A stretch of DNA of 64,000 bases from contig JACMZG010001913.1 of the NCBI GenBank assembly GCA_018340805.1, positions 2,346,082-2,410,081 on the forward strand. Reading direction: 5' to 3'. A model generated the notes under the pieces. It made no database searches, was not told the origin of the DNA, and saw only the letters and a program-made list of their open reading frames with translations. Source of the DNA: Microvelia longipes. Lineage: Eukaryota > Arthropoda > Insecta > Hemiptera > Veliidae. The position numbers were made by a program, and so were the translations under genes. Positions 1 to 10,850 of the stretch are shown in pieces (the stretch's first letter is position 1; every line of letters starts with the position of its first letter).

Positions 1-68
1 TACTTAGTTGCACCAGTGAACCGGCTTTCGTGTTATCAGTAGTGCTCCTTTTATATATAGTATTATTC
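1..68 (-). mobile_element. End of TA-target MITE, cut by window edge
   Basis: This is the terminal part of the MITE family that is complete at 19755-20289, 40466-40992 and 63160-63759. It ends in gtattattc followed by TA, the target dinucleotide, at 69-70. It pairs with 40466-40532 on the opposite strand, so the inverted homology with contig B very probably continues beyond the window's left edge. Confidence 0.85.
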
Positions 69-85
69 TAATTATGTTTCAATTT

Positions 86-283
86 AGGTTTTGCAACCAC
101 AATGTGACCACTGGCTTTACGTCCCTTCTGAAGGACGTGGTACACAACATTTTTATCGCTCTTCATAAAAATGCCCCATGCCCGTGCTGGGATTGAACCC
201 ATGACTAAATAAACTCGGAAGTTTAAAGTCCATTCATTCTGTGTATATGCCGCGTACCTTAACCACTAAACCACGGGTGACTC
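86..283 (-). mobile_element. tRNA-derived SINE, copy on contig A
   Basis: Read on the minus strand, the element starts with a tRNA-like head: an A-box-like GTGGTTTAGTGGTTAAGG near 260-278 and a B-box-like GGGTTCAATCCC about 75 nt downstream. An unrelated body follows and ends near the adjacent MITE. It is the same element as 40251-40445 on contig B. It interrupts an F1-type end (the cctcctgagtgg motif beside it). The tRNA fold is too degenerate to be a functional tRNA. Tail and target duplication were not resolved. Confidence 0.65.
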
Positions 284-1350
284 CACTCAGGAGGTTTAAA
301 AAACACCTGAAAAGGATGATTCCGCTGACATCCTGGTTGCAGACACAATACTTCTATATACTGACGGTTTAAGTGAGAAAAAGAGATAAATCAGTGTTTA
401 AAAACAAAGCAGGTAACTTATTAACTTATTTTAATATAAAGCTTTTTCAGTCCGTATTTTAATGTCTTCTACTTGAAATGTACCTTCACTTCAATATAGT
501 AAAGTATCGATTTAGTTGTCATAATGAAAGGCAAGCATGGTCTTAGTAGTAGAAAAAACGCAAAGTATCAAAGTCTACACTTACCTATATTATACATGGG
601 ATTCTCGACAAGTAAGGGCTTCTTACGTCAAACAATGTTTTTCCAACAAAGAAAAACACGAAAAAAACAACACAAAAAAAACAAGAATAAACATGACTTG
701 TTCTCCAAGAAAAGCATGATGTACCAAGTTTAAACATAAAAACTTTTGAAAGTAAAATTTTTAAGGCATTTTGAAAAAAGGAGATGTTTTTAAGATTTTT
801 TTTTCAAGGATGTTTACGCTATTCGAACATTTTTTTAAACGTGAAACATTTTAAAGTAAAGAAATCAAATAGAATAAATCTTAAAGTTTTTTTTCCTTGT
901 CAAGGTCAAATACGCTAGTTTATGGACTTTAACAAATCTTTTATAGATCTATTTTCTCATCTCTCAGAGCGAAAAAAGCGCTTCCTACTCAGTGGAGGGG
1001 GAAGCGCTTTAAAAACAAAGGAAAATCTTACGCCAACTATTTTTTTTGTTAAAATTCGTTCTGGCAAATTACTTTATTGTATTAGTTAGTAATGTCGAAA
1101 TTCATACAGTAGGGGTGGGGGCGCGGGACACAGTGGTCCAACTCCCTGGTTTAAGGTGGTCCTAAAAAAACAGGAGCTAGTTGCATTAGTTGCATCAAAT
1201 ACCGCACCGAGCGCTAGTGTCCACCTTGTACAACTGTTAACTATCTTAGAAGGAGCGAAACAAGAGTCCGAAGTAGTAAAAATAAGCGTAGCAAATCCTA
1301 TGTAGCGCCGAAAAGTTCCTAGGTACCCCCGTACACGAAGTTATTCATTA
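284..1350. other. AT-rich unannotated stretch with one hairpin
   Basis: No gene was recognised. An F1-like terminal fragment lies at about 284-360. A 10-bp stem, AAGCGCTTCC at 976-985 pairing with GGAAGCGCTT at 1000-1009, forms a hairpin that is conserved on contig B (about 39524-39557). Short open frames here are low complexity (Lys/Asn rich) and recur on B only because the DNA is duplicated. Confidence 0.6.
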
Positions 1351-1357
1351 CATTGAC

Positions 1358-1690
1358 TGAAATAGCTTAACTTAATAAGCCTAACCTAAATTACCTCTCT
1401 GAAGGTCAAAATAAGCTTAGCTTAATAAGCCTAACTCAAATTGCCCCTCTGAAGGTTAAGCCCCTAATTGCCCCTCTGAAGGTCAAAATAAGCTTAGCTT
1501 AATAAGCCTAACTCAAATTGCCCCTCTGAAGGTCAAAATAAGCTTAGCTTAATAAGCCTAACTAAAATTGCCCCTCTGAAGGTCAAAATAAGCTTAGCTT
1601 AATAAGCCTAACTCCAATTGCCCTTCTGAAGGTCAAAATAAGTTTAGCTTAATATGCCTAACTCAAATTGTTCTCTGAAGGTTGAAAAGA
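1358..1690 (+). repeat. Tandem repeat, about 50-bp unit, 6-7 copies
   Basis: Successive units share aataagcttagcttaataa, then gcctaactcaaattgcc, then cctctgaaggtc. Units vary by substitutions and one partial unit. The same array appears inverted at about 38830-39175. No coding capacity; it is a minisatellite. Confidence 0.85.
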
Positions 1691-1699
1691 AGTTAAATC

Positions 1700-2860
1700 G
1701 AGGTTAAAAAAATCGGGTACGGGGTACCTCGAAACTTTTCCTCATTACCTCGGATTCGCTACGCTCATTCTACCATTTCAGACACGCTTCGCTCGTCCCT
1801 CGCAATATAAAAGGCATTAAATAACACTGGATGACGTATTTGAACTCGCTTTGCTCGTCCTCAGAGAGTAAATAGATCCGTTTGCTTTCCAGCGGTTACC
1901 TATCTAGGTACTGACCACAAAAATCATAGATACACTAGTCATATTAAAACGGAACTTGGCGTACTTATAACTACGTAAAGCTGTATACTACAACCAAATT
2001 TTAAGTCAGATTATTTTCTGATATTTTACCATTTTTTTAAAAAAACGTATAGAAGTCAATCGATAAAAATTGAACTAATGCTGATAATGTGATGAAACTT
2101 AGCACATATGTTAGTCTTATAGATGGCTACATGCGTGCTACAATGTATCGTTAAGTTTAAAAATCCCCAAGGTCATAAGCATTTTGGGGATCGACCAATC
2201 AGAGAAGCCGCTGCCAACCCCTCTCTTAAAAGAGAAAAAAAAATCCCTACTCCCATAACCCCTGTAGGGAAATAACCTCCTTCCCGGCATTCGTTCACTT
2301 CGTTTGTGGTTCTTCTTGTGTTTATTATTTCCCTTAACAATTCATTTTTTTCCACATTTGCATACTTCCTAAATAATAAAACTACACAAAAGAAATGTAG
2401 AAACATCGCCAAGAAAACACGGGTAACATAACCTGATTTGTTTACAAAGTTTTTTCCCCGCTGCCTTTTTGTAGGGATTTTTTTTTAGAATCGGTGGTGC
2501 CTAAACTGAGCTGTCAAGGTTTTTAAAGTTGTCGATACACTGTAAATTTTTATCGGATCGCTTTATATTTTCGTGTTTTTTAAGTTCTCGTAATAATGTG
2601 CCATTATTGCGGGTTAATTATTTTCTGAATAGCACAACTACAGCGGTAGACTAATTTTTGTACAAAGTTTTAAATTTTTAGAATAAATACACTGAGAGCT
2701 ACGATGATAACAGACACTCACACACACAGACAACTTTGCGAAAACCACTCAGGAGGCCTTAAAAACGCCTGAAGCGGATAATTGCGGTGACATCCCGGTT
2801 TCGGATTTTTTTGCAAACACAATACTTTCCCATATACCTACAGTATAAATGAGGAAAAGA
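1700..2860 (+). repeat. F1 dispersed repeat, copy with internal insertion (contig A)
   Basis: One end reads aaaaaaatcgggtacggggt, followed by a cctcattacctcggattcgc stretch. The other contains cactcaggaggccttaaaaa, then gtgacatcccggtttcgg, then catatacctacagtataaat. Related copies lie at 19316, 22566, 24085, 37680, 45799, 55800 and 62640. This copy is longer because of an unrelated insertion of about 350 bp near 2158-2515. It has no credible ORF. Positions 2831-2838 (catatacc) are the paralogous empty site for the MULE insertion at 46470. Confidence 0.7.
2158..2515. mobile_element. Possible short insertion inside F1
   Basis: Comparison with other F1 copies shows extra sequence here, beginning near aaaaatccccaaggtc and ending near gctgtcaaggtttttaaag. 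The same insertion is present inverted on contig B at about 38010-38370. Ends are not defined well enough to assign a superfamily. The 79-codon minus-strand frame within it is not recognisable. Confidence 0.35.
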
Positions 2861-4240
2861 AAAAATGATATGAGTTAAAATAGGAAAACCGATTGACTAA
2901 AGTTAGACTTGATTTTTAATGTCTAGCTAAAAAGATAAAAATTAATTTATTAGGAGGTGTTAATATTTCGAAAAGATATAATGCTAATAAACGAGTCTAT
3001 AAAATAAGGTTGACATTAATACCACAAATCAATTATTATATTGTTAGGACTGTATATAAAGGATAACAAAGTTTCGACTATAATATATCACTTCAACAAG
3101 TATCCTAGCCAACTTTGCTATATTTAATGTCAACTTATTTTGACTGATAGTCGGAGGAGTGAAAAAAGTGGTATTTTCGTAACCGGTAGAGAAAATAAGC
3201 ATTTTTCTGAGTTTGACGTGGGATAAATGGGAAAAGGAGGAGAGTTGCGGGGAAAACTGGGGGAGAGGAAAAGAGAGTGATAAGGGAAAGTGGGAAAAGG
3301 GCGGGGAAATATGTGGTAGCAGAGCACTTTAGTGTTAGTTGAGTCTGATTTACTGCTCTCGCTTTTCAGAACCGATTTTTCCTGTAAACCTATCAAAAGT
3401 TTAATGCACGCCTGAGTTATGGAATAAAATAGTGTTGCAACAAACGTGATATGGAAAGACGTGATTGTTGGTAATTGAAACATGTTGCTTATTTAAGTGA
3501 TAAAGTAAGGTCATAACCATAATGTAGGGGGGGGGGAGTGTAATAGACAGACAGTCCGGCTTCGATACCGGTCAGGGCGTCTAGGATTTTAGAAAATTAT
3601 CAAAGAAAAATGAACTTATGAAATTGGGGTCATGTTAGTGGGGGGAGATAAATTTTTTAATATTTCAGGGAATCCTAAAATTAAATCTAACACAATAAAA
3701 CTCATTCACACACAGTCTATGTAATACACGATACTACTATCACTTCTAAGCATATAAGATCCCACAAATCTTTCTCCGCCGTTAAAATGATCAAATGCTA
3801 TTCTCTCCAACACCTATTATTTCTATGCGGTATCAACACGACACAACGAAATTGGGTGTCGTTTATCTTTTCCAAAAAAAAAAAAAATAAACCTTTGCCT
3901 CCTAAAACAAAGGCCGTAAAATTTAGAACGATACATCAGGTCTATAGTACATCTTAAGAATATAGTTGTAAATATAAATCAAAGTTAATAAAGAAATAAC
4001 AAATTTTAAGAAGCGTAAGAAGATAAAAATGATTTTTGTTATAAACGGAGAATTAAAAGATGATATCTCGATGCCAGAAAATGATAAATATGGTGATCTA
4101 AGAGTTGACATATAAAATACAGACGAATTTCAAATACTTAATGCTAGACATAAAAGAGATAGAGGTCCACTTAACTTTAGAAGCCTTTTTTATGACCATC
4201 TATTATTTAACTTCAAGTTCTGCAGAAAACCTTAAGACAA
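2861..4240. other. Unannotated AT-rich stretch
   Basis: No gene recognised. It contains G-runs (near 3525-3535) and an A-run near 3876. Open frames of 117 and 62 codons on the minus strand have low-complexity translations and no homology I can recognise. The whole stretch reappears inverted at about 36290-37680. Confidence 0.5.
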
Positions 4241-4242
4241 GT

Positions 4243-4243
4243 G

Positions 4244-4317
<74 letters not shown>

Positions 4318-4367
4318 CTATAGTTGTTTCCGAAGCTACATGCCTTGTCTTAACTAAAAGACAAGGC

Positions 4368-4445
<78 letters not shown>
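4243..4445. repeat. (AT)n microsatellite tracts
   Basis: Two long AT dinucleotide tracts (about 4243-4314 and 4371-4445) are separated by arms of a hairpin element. Translations such as poly(Ile-Tyr) are artefacts. Confidence 0.95.
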
Positions 4446-4446
<1 letters not shown>

Positions 4447-4503
4447 TACCCATATCCTCTTTTAGTTAAGACAAGATATGTAGCTTCAGAAACAGCTATA
4501 GAA
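4316..4503. mobile_element. Hairpin MITE-like element with (AT)n loop, contig A copy
   Basis: The outer arms, about 38 bp, begin ttctatagttgtttccgaag at 4316 and end with the complement cagaaacagctatagaa at 4503. An inner hairpin pairs gccttgtctt with aagacaaggc. An (AT)n tract fills the interior. Contig B has the homologue at 36027-36209 with a different tract arrangement, so the loop is length-variable. Confidence 0.55.
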
Positions 4504-5161
4504 GACAGAATTGCTATTACTTTAGAAGTTTGAATAAATTAGCTAAGGACGGATTTTATTTGTTCACAATTTATAGGTTTTCTAACGTTTTAATCACGGA
4601 TATCTTTTGCATTTAAGCTTTCACGAATTTAAAACCAAAATTAATTGTTCTCTGAAATCTTGTAAAGAACAAAACCACTTTTGGATAAACCACAAGGTCT
4701 ATTTTATCTCAAAAACAGGCTGGATTGTTCAACTTAAACCGCTTTAAGTCGATACGATTTATTACTTGTTATTATTAGCTTGTTATTTATTGTTGAAATA
4801 AATAACAATATAGTATAGTTCCAATCGAACTATTTTTTTTTTTTTTTTTATTAAACATATCCTTTATTTACAAAATATTTTTCGTACATTATTATTTTTT
4901 AATATAATTTATAAGGATTATCTCTCTACAGAAGGATACTTACGTATCCTTGTGTCGTAGAAGAGAAGTATTTTGTACTGCAGTACTTAAAATCACCATT
5001 TATTTATTTTAAAGTCTTATAATTATAATTATTTATTTTCTTAAAATATATTAAATTTTCCTTATTATCTAATGTTCTTTTTTTGTGTTATTATTATTTC
5101 CCTATTTATGTTATGTTGTGTCAGTTATCTGATCAGTTTTTGTCCGTCTTCAAGTTGTTTT

Positions 5162-6824
5162 TTAAGTAAAATATCTAATTTTATTCTTAAAAGTATTTCT
5201 TTTATCGGTCTGCTTAATGTCGTGAGGTAAGTCATTCCAAAGTAAAGTTGCCTGATATAACCACTGTCTTTGTGCAGTTGTAGTCTTATACTGAGGTAGT
5301 CTATAAAGTTGGTTAGTCTGTGCTCTAGTATTAATGCTGTCGTGATGAATAAGTCTTAGAGAATGTTTTCCGTCGTATATTCTAATTAAACATTGCTGTC
5401 GAAACATATTGTCGGTCTTCAGAATAGTCAGTTTGTCAAATAGTGATACTGTATGTTCGTATTTTGTTTTAAATGTAATGATCCTTATCAATGCTTTTTG
5501 CTGTATCAACACAGGTTTCTTTGTAGTTTCGTTTGCAGAGCCCCATGCAAGAATACCATAGCTTATAATCGAATCTACTAAACCATAATATACTGCTCTT
5601 AGCTGTTCTGGCGAAAGGAATTGTCTTATTTTATAAAAATATATCTTAATTTCCTCAATGAGGTTGTCAGTCTGTCGATATGTTTTTTCCATGTAATAAG
5701 TTTATCTATTGTCATTCCAAGGTATTTAGTCGAGTCAACTCTTTGAATATTTGGACAGTTACACGGGTTAGTAGTTCATCATGGAGGTGGTTATGTAGTT
5801 GTATTTTGTCTGTGTAGGTTGTCCTGTTTCTGTCAATGAAAAGCAAATGTATACTGTTTTTTTTATATTTAACATAAGTCCGTGTCGATCAAGCCATTGT
5901 TTCACGAGTCTTAAGTCTTTTCTGCTACCATACATGTCTCTGTGAATGTCTTGTTAGCTGTTAAGTAAACAGTGTCGTCCGCAAAAGCGTAAAGCATTCC
6001 GTCAAGTTTTATTTCAAGTAAGTCGTTAGTGAAAATTAAATATAGCAAACTTCCGAGGACACTTCCTTGAGGTATTGAATACTCTGTAGTGAAGCCATCT
6101 CCGGTTATATCATTTATTTTAACTTTGTAGACTCTTCTCTGCAGATAGCTAATGAACCACTTAAGCATTGTACCCCTTATACCTATTTTTCTTAATTTTG
6201 TAACTAATCTGTTATGAGACACACTGTCGAAGGCTTTCGCCACATCCATGAATACCGCTATCGGTTTGTTTCCTTTGTCAAGTTCATCGGTAATGAATTG
6301 ACATACTTCCGTTATCGCATCTTGAGTACTTAATCCACTTCTAAACCCAAATTGAGCAGATGATAATTTGAAGTTATTTTCTAAAAATTCTACTAGCTTT
6401 TTTTAACCACTTTTTCTATAATTTTTGCGATATTAGATATTAAACATATTGGTCGGTAATTTGTCACTTCGCTGGGATCACCTGACTTATAAATAGGAGA
6501 AACAATTGTGATTTTTAACGCTTCGGGGAATATACCTTTCCTAAGACTAGCTTTGACTAAATGTATTATTGGTTTACGCAAAAATTCTAGGTTGTTCTTT
6601 ATCATGTCTACAGTTATAAAGTCATATCCAGGTCCAGAGTTACCTCTGAGCTCGGATATGGCAGTATATATGTCTTTGTCTTCAATTGTACAATTTTCTA
6701 AGTATAGTTCGTCATCAGTATCGTTTTTATGTTCCGTCGGGTCGTTCTCTATATGCGCTACGTTGCTCAGGTTCTTTATTTTTTCAGTCATTTTTTTACC
6801 TACTTCAGTAAAATGTCTGGCCAT
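5162..6824 (-). pseudogene. Reverse transcriptase region of ORF2, fragmented
   Basis: Three separate minus-strand frames (6824-6393, 6249-5911 and 5692-5162) together cover the RT domain and C-terminus. They show the motif YRPICLISNIAKIIEKVVKK, then MDVAKAFDSVSHN, then IPQGSVLGSLLYLIF and FADDTVY (the catalytic motif), and finally the C-terminal QLYRLPQYKTT and LWNDLPHDI region. Small indels separate the frames; contig B keeps most of it in one 388-codon frame. The enzyme would copy element RNA at the nicked target site. This copy is non-functional as assembled, though some breaks may be assembly errors. Confidence 0.85.
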
Positions 6825-7088
6825 GTAATTAGCGGCTTCAGTTGGAGTTTCATTTACATTTATAACCTTGCCATTTTCAGTTTTATTTGTTCGATATTTG
6901 CTTTGCTTTTGTTTTCTTAGTGTATATTTCTTGTACTATATCCCAAACTTTATTGATTTTATTCTCACTGTTTTCTAGTTTCTTTTTGTAATACTCTGTT
7001 TTTGTTTGTTGTATTAATTTGTTCAGTTTAGTCTTGTATTTTGTAAGTAGTCTTTTAGTTTTTTGAATGGTTGTTTTCAGTTTTTTGC

Positions 7089-8080
7089 TTAGTTTTCTCT
7101 CTTTCTTATGCTAGTGATTAATCCGTACGTAATCCATGGTTTTAGCTTAGTATGTTTGGTTTTTTTAACGGTTTCAGTTTCAGTTGCTATCGTAATAAGT
7201 GATTGTAATTGTTTTATTAAGTTATTAGCAATATCATTTGGATCAGACATGTTTAGAATATTATCCCATTTTTCTTGTTGTAATAACGTCCTTAACATTT
7301 CCTTGTTTAACTTTTGTTTAGTTTCATATTTCTTTGGTTTAGGCCCAGCATCCACACTCTCATTTTGCACTATATTTACAGCCAAACTGTAGTGATCTGA
7401 GAAGTAAGTTTTGATTACTGCTGCCTCAGTACTTCTTAGTATGTTATCAGTAACAAAAACGTGGTCTATCGTGGTTTTAGTCGTGTTAGTAACTCGAGTG
7501 TAAGTATTAATTATAGGTAAGTCTGTTATCTGTCATTATATCTAAGTAGTAAGCTTCGTCAGTTTTTAGTTCTCTTTCGTTATCAGTACTTATATTTATG
7601 TTTATGTCACCTATAATAATTGTGTTTGCATTTTTTAAACTTTTGATTTCCTTGTCAAGTTCATTTATGAATGTTTCCGTGCTACCATTTGGTGATCTGT
7701 ATAATGCTAATAGTTGTATTTTATTTTTATTTCCTATAGCAATTTTTATATACAATTCGTATCATTAATTTTCTATGCTTCTATGTGCACTCTGTAGTAT
7801 ACAACTACACCACTATTTGGTTATGGTTGCATCTTGTAAAAAATTGATTATAACCATTTATCATAAAAACTTCGCAAGGAATGTCTCTGATCCAAGCTTC
7901 CGATAGAATTATTATGTTATATTTGGTTTTAGTAGATTCGATATTTACACAAAAATCATCAAAATTTTTTCCTATGCTTCTAATGTTTGCATGTAATATT
8001 TTGATACCATTCAGGATAAATGATTCATTTCCTAGTTCAATAAGGTTTAATTTTAATATTGTGGTTAGTGGTACTTAATG
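7089..8080 (-). pseudogene. APE-type endonuclease region of ORF2, fragmented
   Basis: Minus-strand frames 7385-7089 and 7755-7507 contain LALYRSPNGSTETFI and IIIGDININIS, the second carrying the Asp/Asn of exonuclease-endonuclease-phosphatase enzymes. Positions about 7780-8080 hold the N-terminal part with the SEAW-like catalytic Glu motif, seen more clearly at 32490-32730. The region upstream of RT (EVTNYRP) also carries the linker KKYETKQKLNKEMLRTLLQQ. The endonuclease would nick target DNA for target-primed reverse transcription. Several frameshifts break it. Confidence 0.75.
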
Positions 8081-8589
8081 ATTCTAAGGTTTCCATTAAA
8101 TGTTAGTTTTATTTTACTATTAGGTAATTGTTAATAATGAAACGAGAAAAGAAATAAAATAATTAAATTAATAAATATTAACTTAAATTAGTATAAATAG
8201 TTTAATAGTTATTATATTAGAATTGCAATACAATTCGTAAGATAGAATAGAACCAAAATAAATGAATTCAATAGTATAAAATAAATAAATAAATAAATAA
8301 TAATAATGGGTATACAATCTATAATTATAATTACTAAAAATTAAAATTAAATTAGTTTTAAAGTTAGTGTTTTTATTTACCTTCTAAGCTGTTTGATTAA
8401 TGATATATATAAGTTAAGAATTTAAGAGTTAATTGATTTATATGTGATTTGGTAAATAAACAAATAAATGTTATTAGCATATTGTATGTACTACATTAGT
8501 AATGTAGTATTTAATTCATTTATTACTTTTTTTTATATAACTGGTGATCTATAGTGATATATTATTATTTGTGCTTAGCAGTTAAAAAG

Positions 8590-9620
8590 GTGTTGAACTG
8601 CGAGAATCCTGTGTATTTGCTGCTGGTCCTGGGAGAGGGGTGTAAAGTTCCTGTACTAATCTTTCCTTATCAATTCAATAAGTTGATTTCTGAGTAAATT
8701 CGTTTAGTGAAGGCTCCTTCTATCTGCTTTAAGAAAAATATTCCATCCCTTGTCCAAACAAACTTAATTGATACTTAGCGGCGACTAATTTAGTTAACCA
8801 TATCAGCTTTTTATTTCTTTTTGTGAGGTGTTCCTTAACAACGACCTTAAGGTCTTTGTTGAATGATGGGCTTATTTTATCAGCAGTTAATTTCTTCTGT
8901 TTAGCATTTCTAATCCAGTTAGCTTTCTCAGTCCTTGATTCATAAGAACTATTATAGGCTTTATACTACCTTTTTTTTTTAGAAACTCTGTGACATATAT
9001 CTATTGTTCTTTAGGGTTTTTAATACCTAATTCTGTCCCTATTTTTCTACCACAGCATAACAATCCTCATTGTTGTGACAGGTACTCCAGTGATCTCTAG
9101 ATTGAATATTCGTCCTCTTTGGTTTAAATCTTCAACTTCCTGGACCATATTATCTTTAACTGCTACTTCGCTCTTCAGACTCTGTATCTGCTTTTCTAGC
9201 GCCATAATTTTTCGTCCTTTTCTTTACTATGCTTTTAGCTTTTTACAGTTTTTGATATTTTAAATTTTTTCATTAATTTATCCAATTTTTAAGAAATTTG
9301 ATCACCACGTTCATTTTTCATTTAGCGTATGTAGTGTCAAGTCAGAGGTTTCATTTTTAGATATTTCATCACTGTTACCATCAGTGCTTTCATCTGACTC
9401 AGAACTCTCTTCGCTGTCAGTTGATGACTCATTTCGCTTCTTTCGCTGATCGCCTTCTCATTTTTTTATCTTCAAATTTTTATCGTTTTATTATTACAAT
9501 CTTTGCATTGCCAATTAGTTTCTTATTCTTGTCATAGCTTAAATTAATCGTGTATTTTATACCTCGCAAGAGTAGTGAATTGCACACTTACACGTTATTT
9601 AGTTATTTCGTTTATTTTGC
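8590..9620 (-). pseudogene. ORF1 of the non-LTR element, degenerate
   Basis: No long frame survives. Fragments match the contig B ORF1: an acidic Ser/Glu-rich stretch near 9340-9450, a coiled-coil Lys/Glu stretch near 9180-9300, the RGRIFNLEITGVP motif near 9070-9125, and the C-terminal domain near 8600-8960. The start region near 9600 differs from contig B by several indels. Confidence 0.6.
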
Positions 9621-9639
9621 ATATTGCAGTGAGGGCCAT

Positions 9640-10640
9640 TTTATCGGCTTATATTTGACTTATTTATATCTGGTATATAATTATTTTGTTATTATATTTA
9701 ATAAATTTATTTTTATTTTTATTATAATAAAGGTTTATTATATCTTATATTCTTTATAACATAATATTATAACATATATTGTAATTATTAATCACATTTA
9801 TTCATTTATTTACTTATCCGTTAAGAAATCTAAATTTTAATAGATAAGATTTGATTTTAATCGTATTGGCCACAATAAATATTATGGATCGACCGGTACA
9901 CTTCATAAACGATTCTAAATGGAATTCCAGAATACATCGTACACTGACATTGTTTTTATTATTATGCGATGTACTCACACGGCTGCGAGTACAATACTGA
10001 CAAACTATACATTTTAAATGTGCATATAATGCACACACATAAGTATAAATATAATATATATATAATATATAATTTATATATTTTATATATATATATAATA
10101 TATATATATAATAAATATTGTAATATATTTACCAAGTTTTAACTCTAGCATGAACAGACCAAGAGCAAAGATAATAATGACACACATACAAGAAAACTTG
10201 GTAAAACAACGTAAGAGGTTTTAAGGACTCAGAAATGAATAATTAGATAAAATTCTGGTTTTGGATTTGTGTAACACTATACTTATGCACCAACGAGAAA
10301 GAAGAAAAATAAAAAGTTTTTTCATTAAAACGAAATTCGGTTCAACAAAATTATATCGGCAAATCGTTACATGTGATGACTCAGTTAATATACAGAAGAG
10401 TATTTTAAAACGTGAGATCTAAATCAATCATCAGTATCGTTTGAGGTAATCTAGGAAGGGACTAAACCTTCGGTAAGAATTAAAATAGGGACAAGGATTG
10501 ATTAGACCATTTCCGGGAGCAATTGATCCCCGGGCTTAAATCCTCCTAGGGACTATAAGGTTTAAGATAAGGGCTCAATTTCCGTTTTGAAATCACTTGC
10601 TAGTCATGTTCTATCGTAAAAAAATCTTTTAAGTTTTTAG
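9640..10640. other. AT-rich flank duplicated on contig B
   Basis: No gene recognised. It corresponds, inverted, to about 29940-30850. Contains an (AT)n-like tract near 10040-10120. Confidence 0.5.
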
Positions 10641-10658
10641 CAGTGGTTCATACTCGGG

Positions 10659-10700
<42 letters not shown>

Positions 10701-10734
10701 CACAATAATTATAATATATATATAATACTATAAT

Positions 10735-10777
<43 letters not shown>

Positions 10778-10850
10778 TACATAATATACATATATAATAT
10801 ATATATATATAATATAATAAATATATATATATATAATATATAACATTCAG
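10659..10850. repeat. (CA)n plus (AT)n compound microsatellite
   Basis: A (CA)n run of about 20 repeats is followed by interrupted (AT)n. Contig B starts in the homologous tract (29806-29930), so this tract is probably where the second assembly broke. Confidence 0.95.

Larger units (their letters stand above)
4833..9640 (-). mobile_element. Decayed non-LTR retrotransposon, contig A copy
   Basis: The minus-strand element has its poly(A) tail as a T-run at 4833-4849 and ORF1 near 8590-9620, with ORF2 between. It is the inverted counterpart of 30850-35695 on contig B, but its frames are more broken. Recognisable pieces are RT (4 fragments, 5162-6824), endonuclease (7089-8080) and ORF1 (8590-9620). 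The 5' end cannot be fixed, since both copies sit in the same duplicated context. The combination of APE endonuclease, FADD reverse transcriptase, PHD-type ORF1 and poly(A) tail fits the Jockey/CR1 group. Confidence 0.85.

Noticed and set aside
524..733. 69-codon frame also present at 39812-40009
   Set aside because: Lys/Asn/Gln-rich translation of A-rich DNA; duplicated with the arm, no recognisable similarity.
3130..3483. 117-codon frame repeated at 37044-37394 as a possible conserved gene
   Set aside because: Its apparent conservation only reflects the duplicated DNA; the translation is Ser/Pro/Phe-rich low complexity without motifs.
4232..4453. Frames encoding poly(Ile-Tyr), also at 12223, 14683, 18281, 62265 and 63433
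   Set aside because: They are translations of (AT)n tracts.
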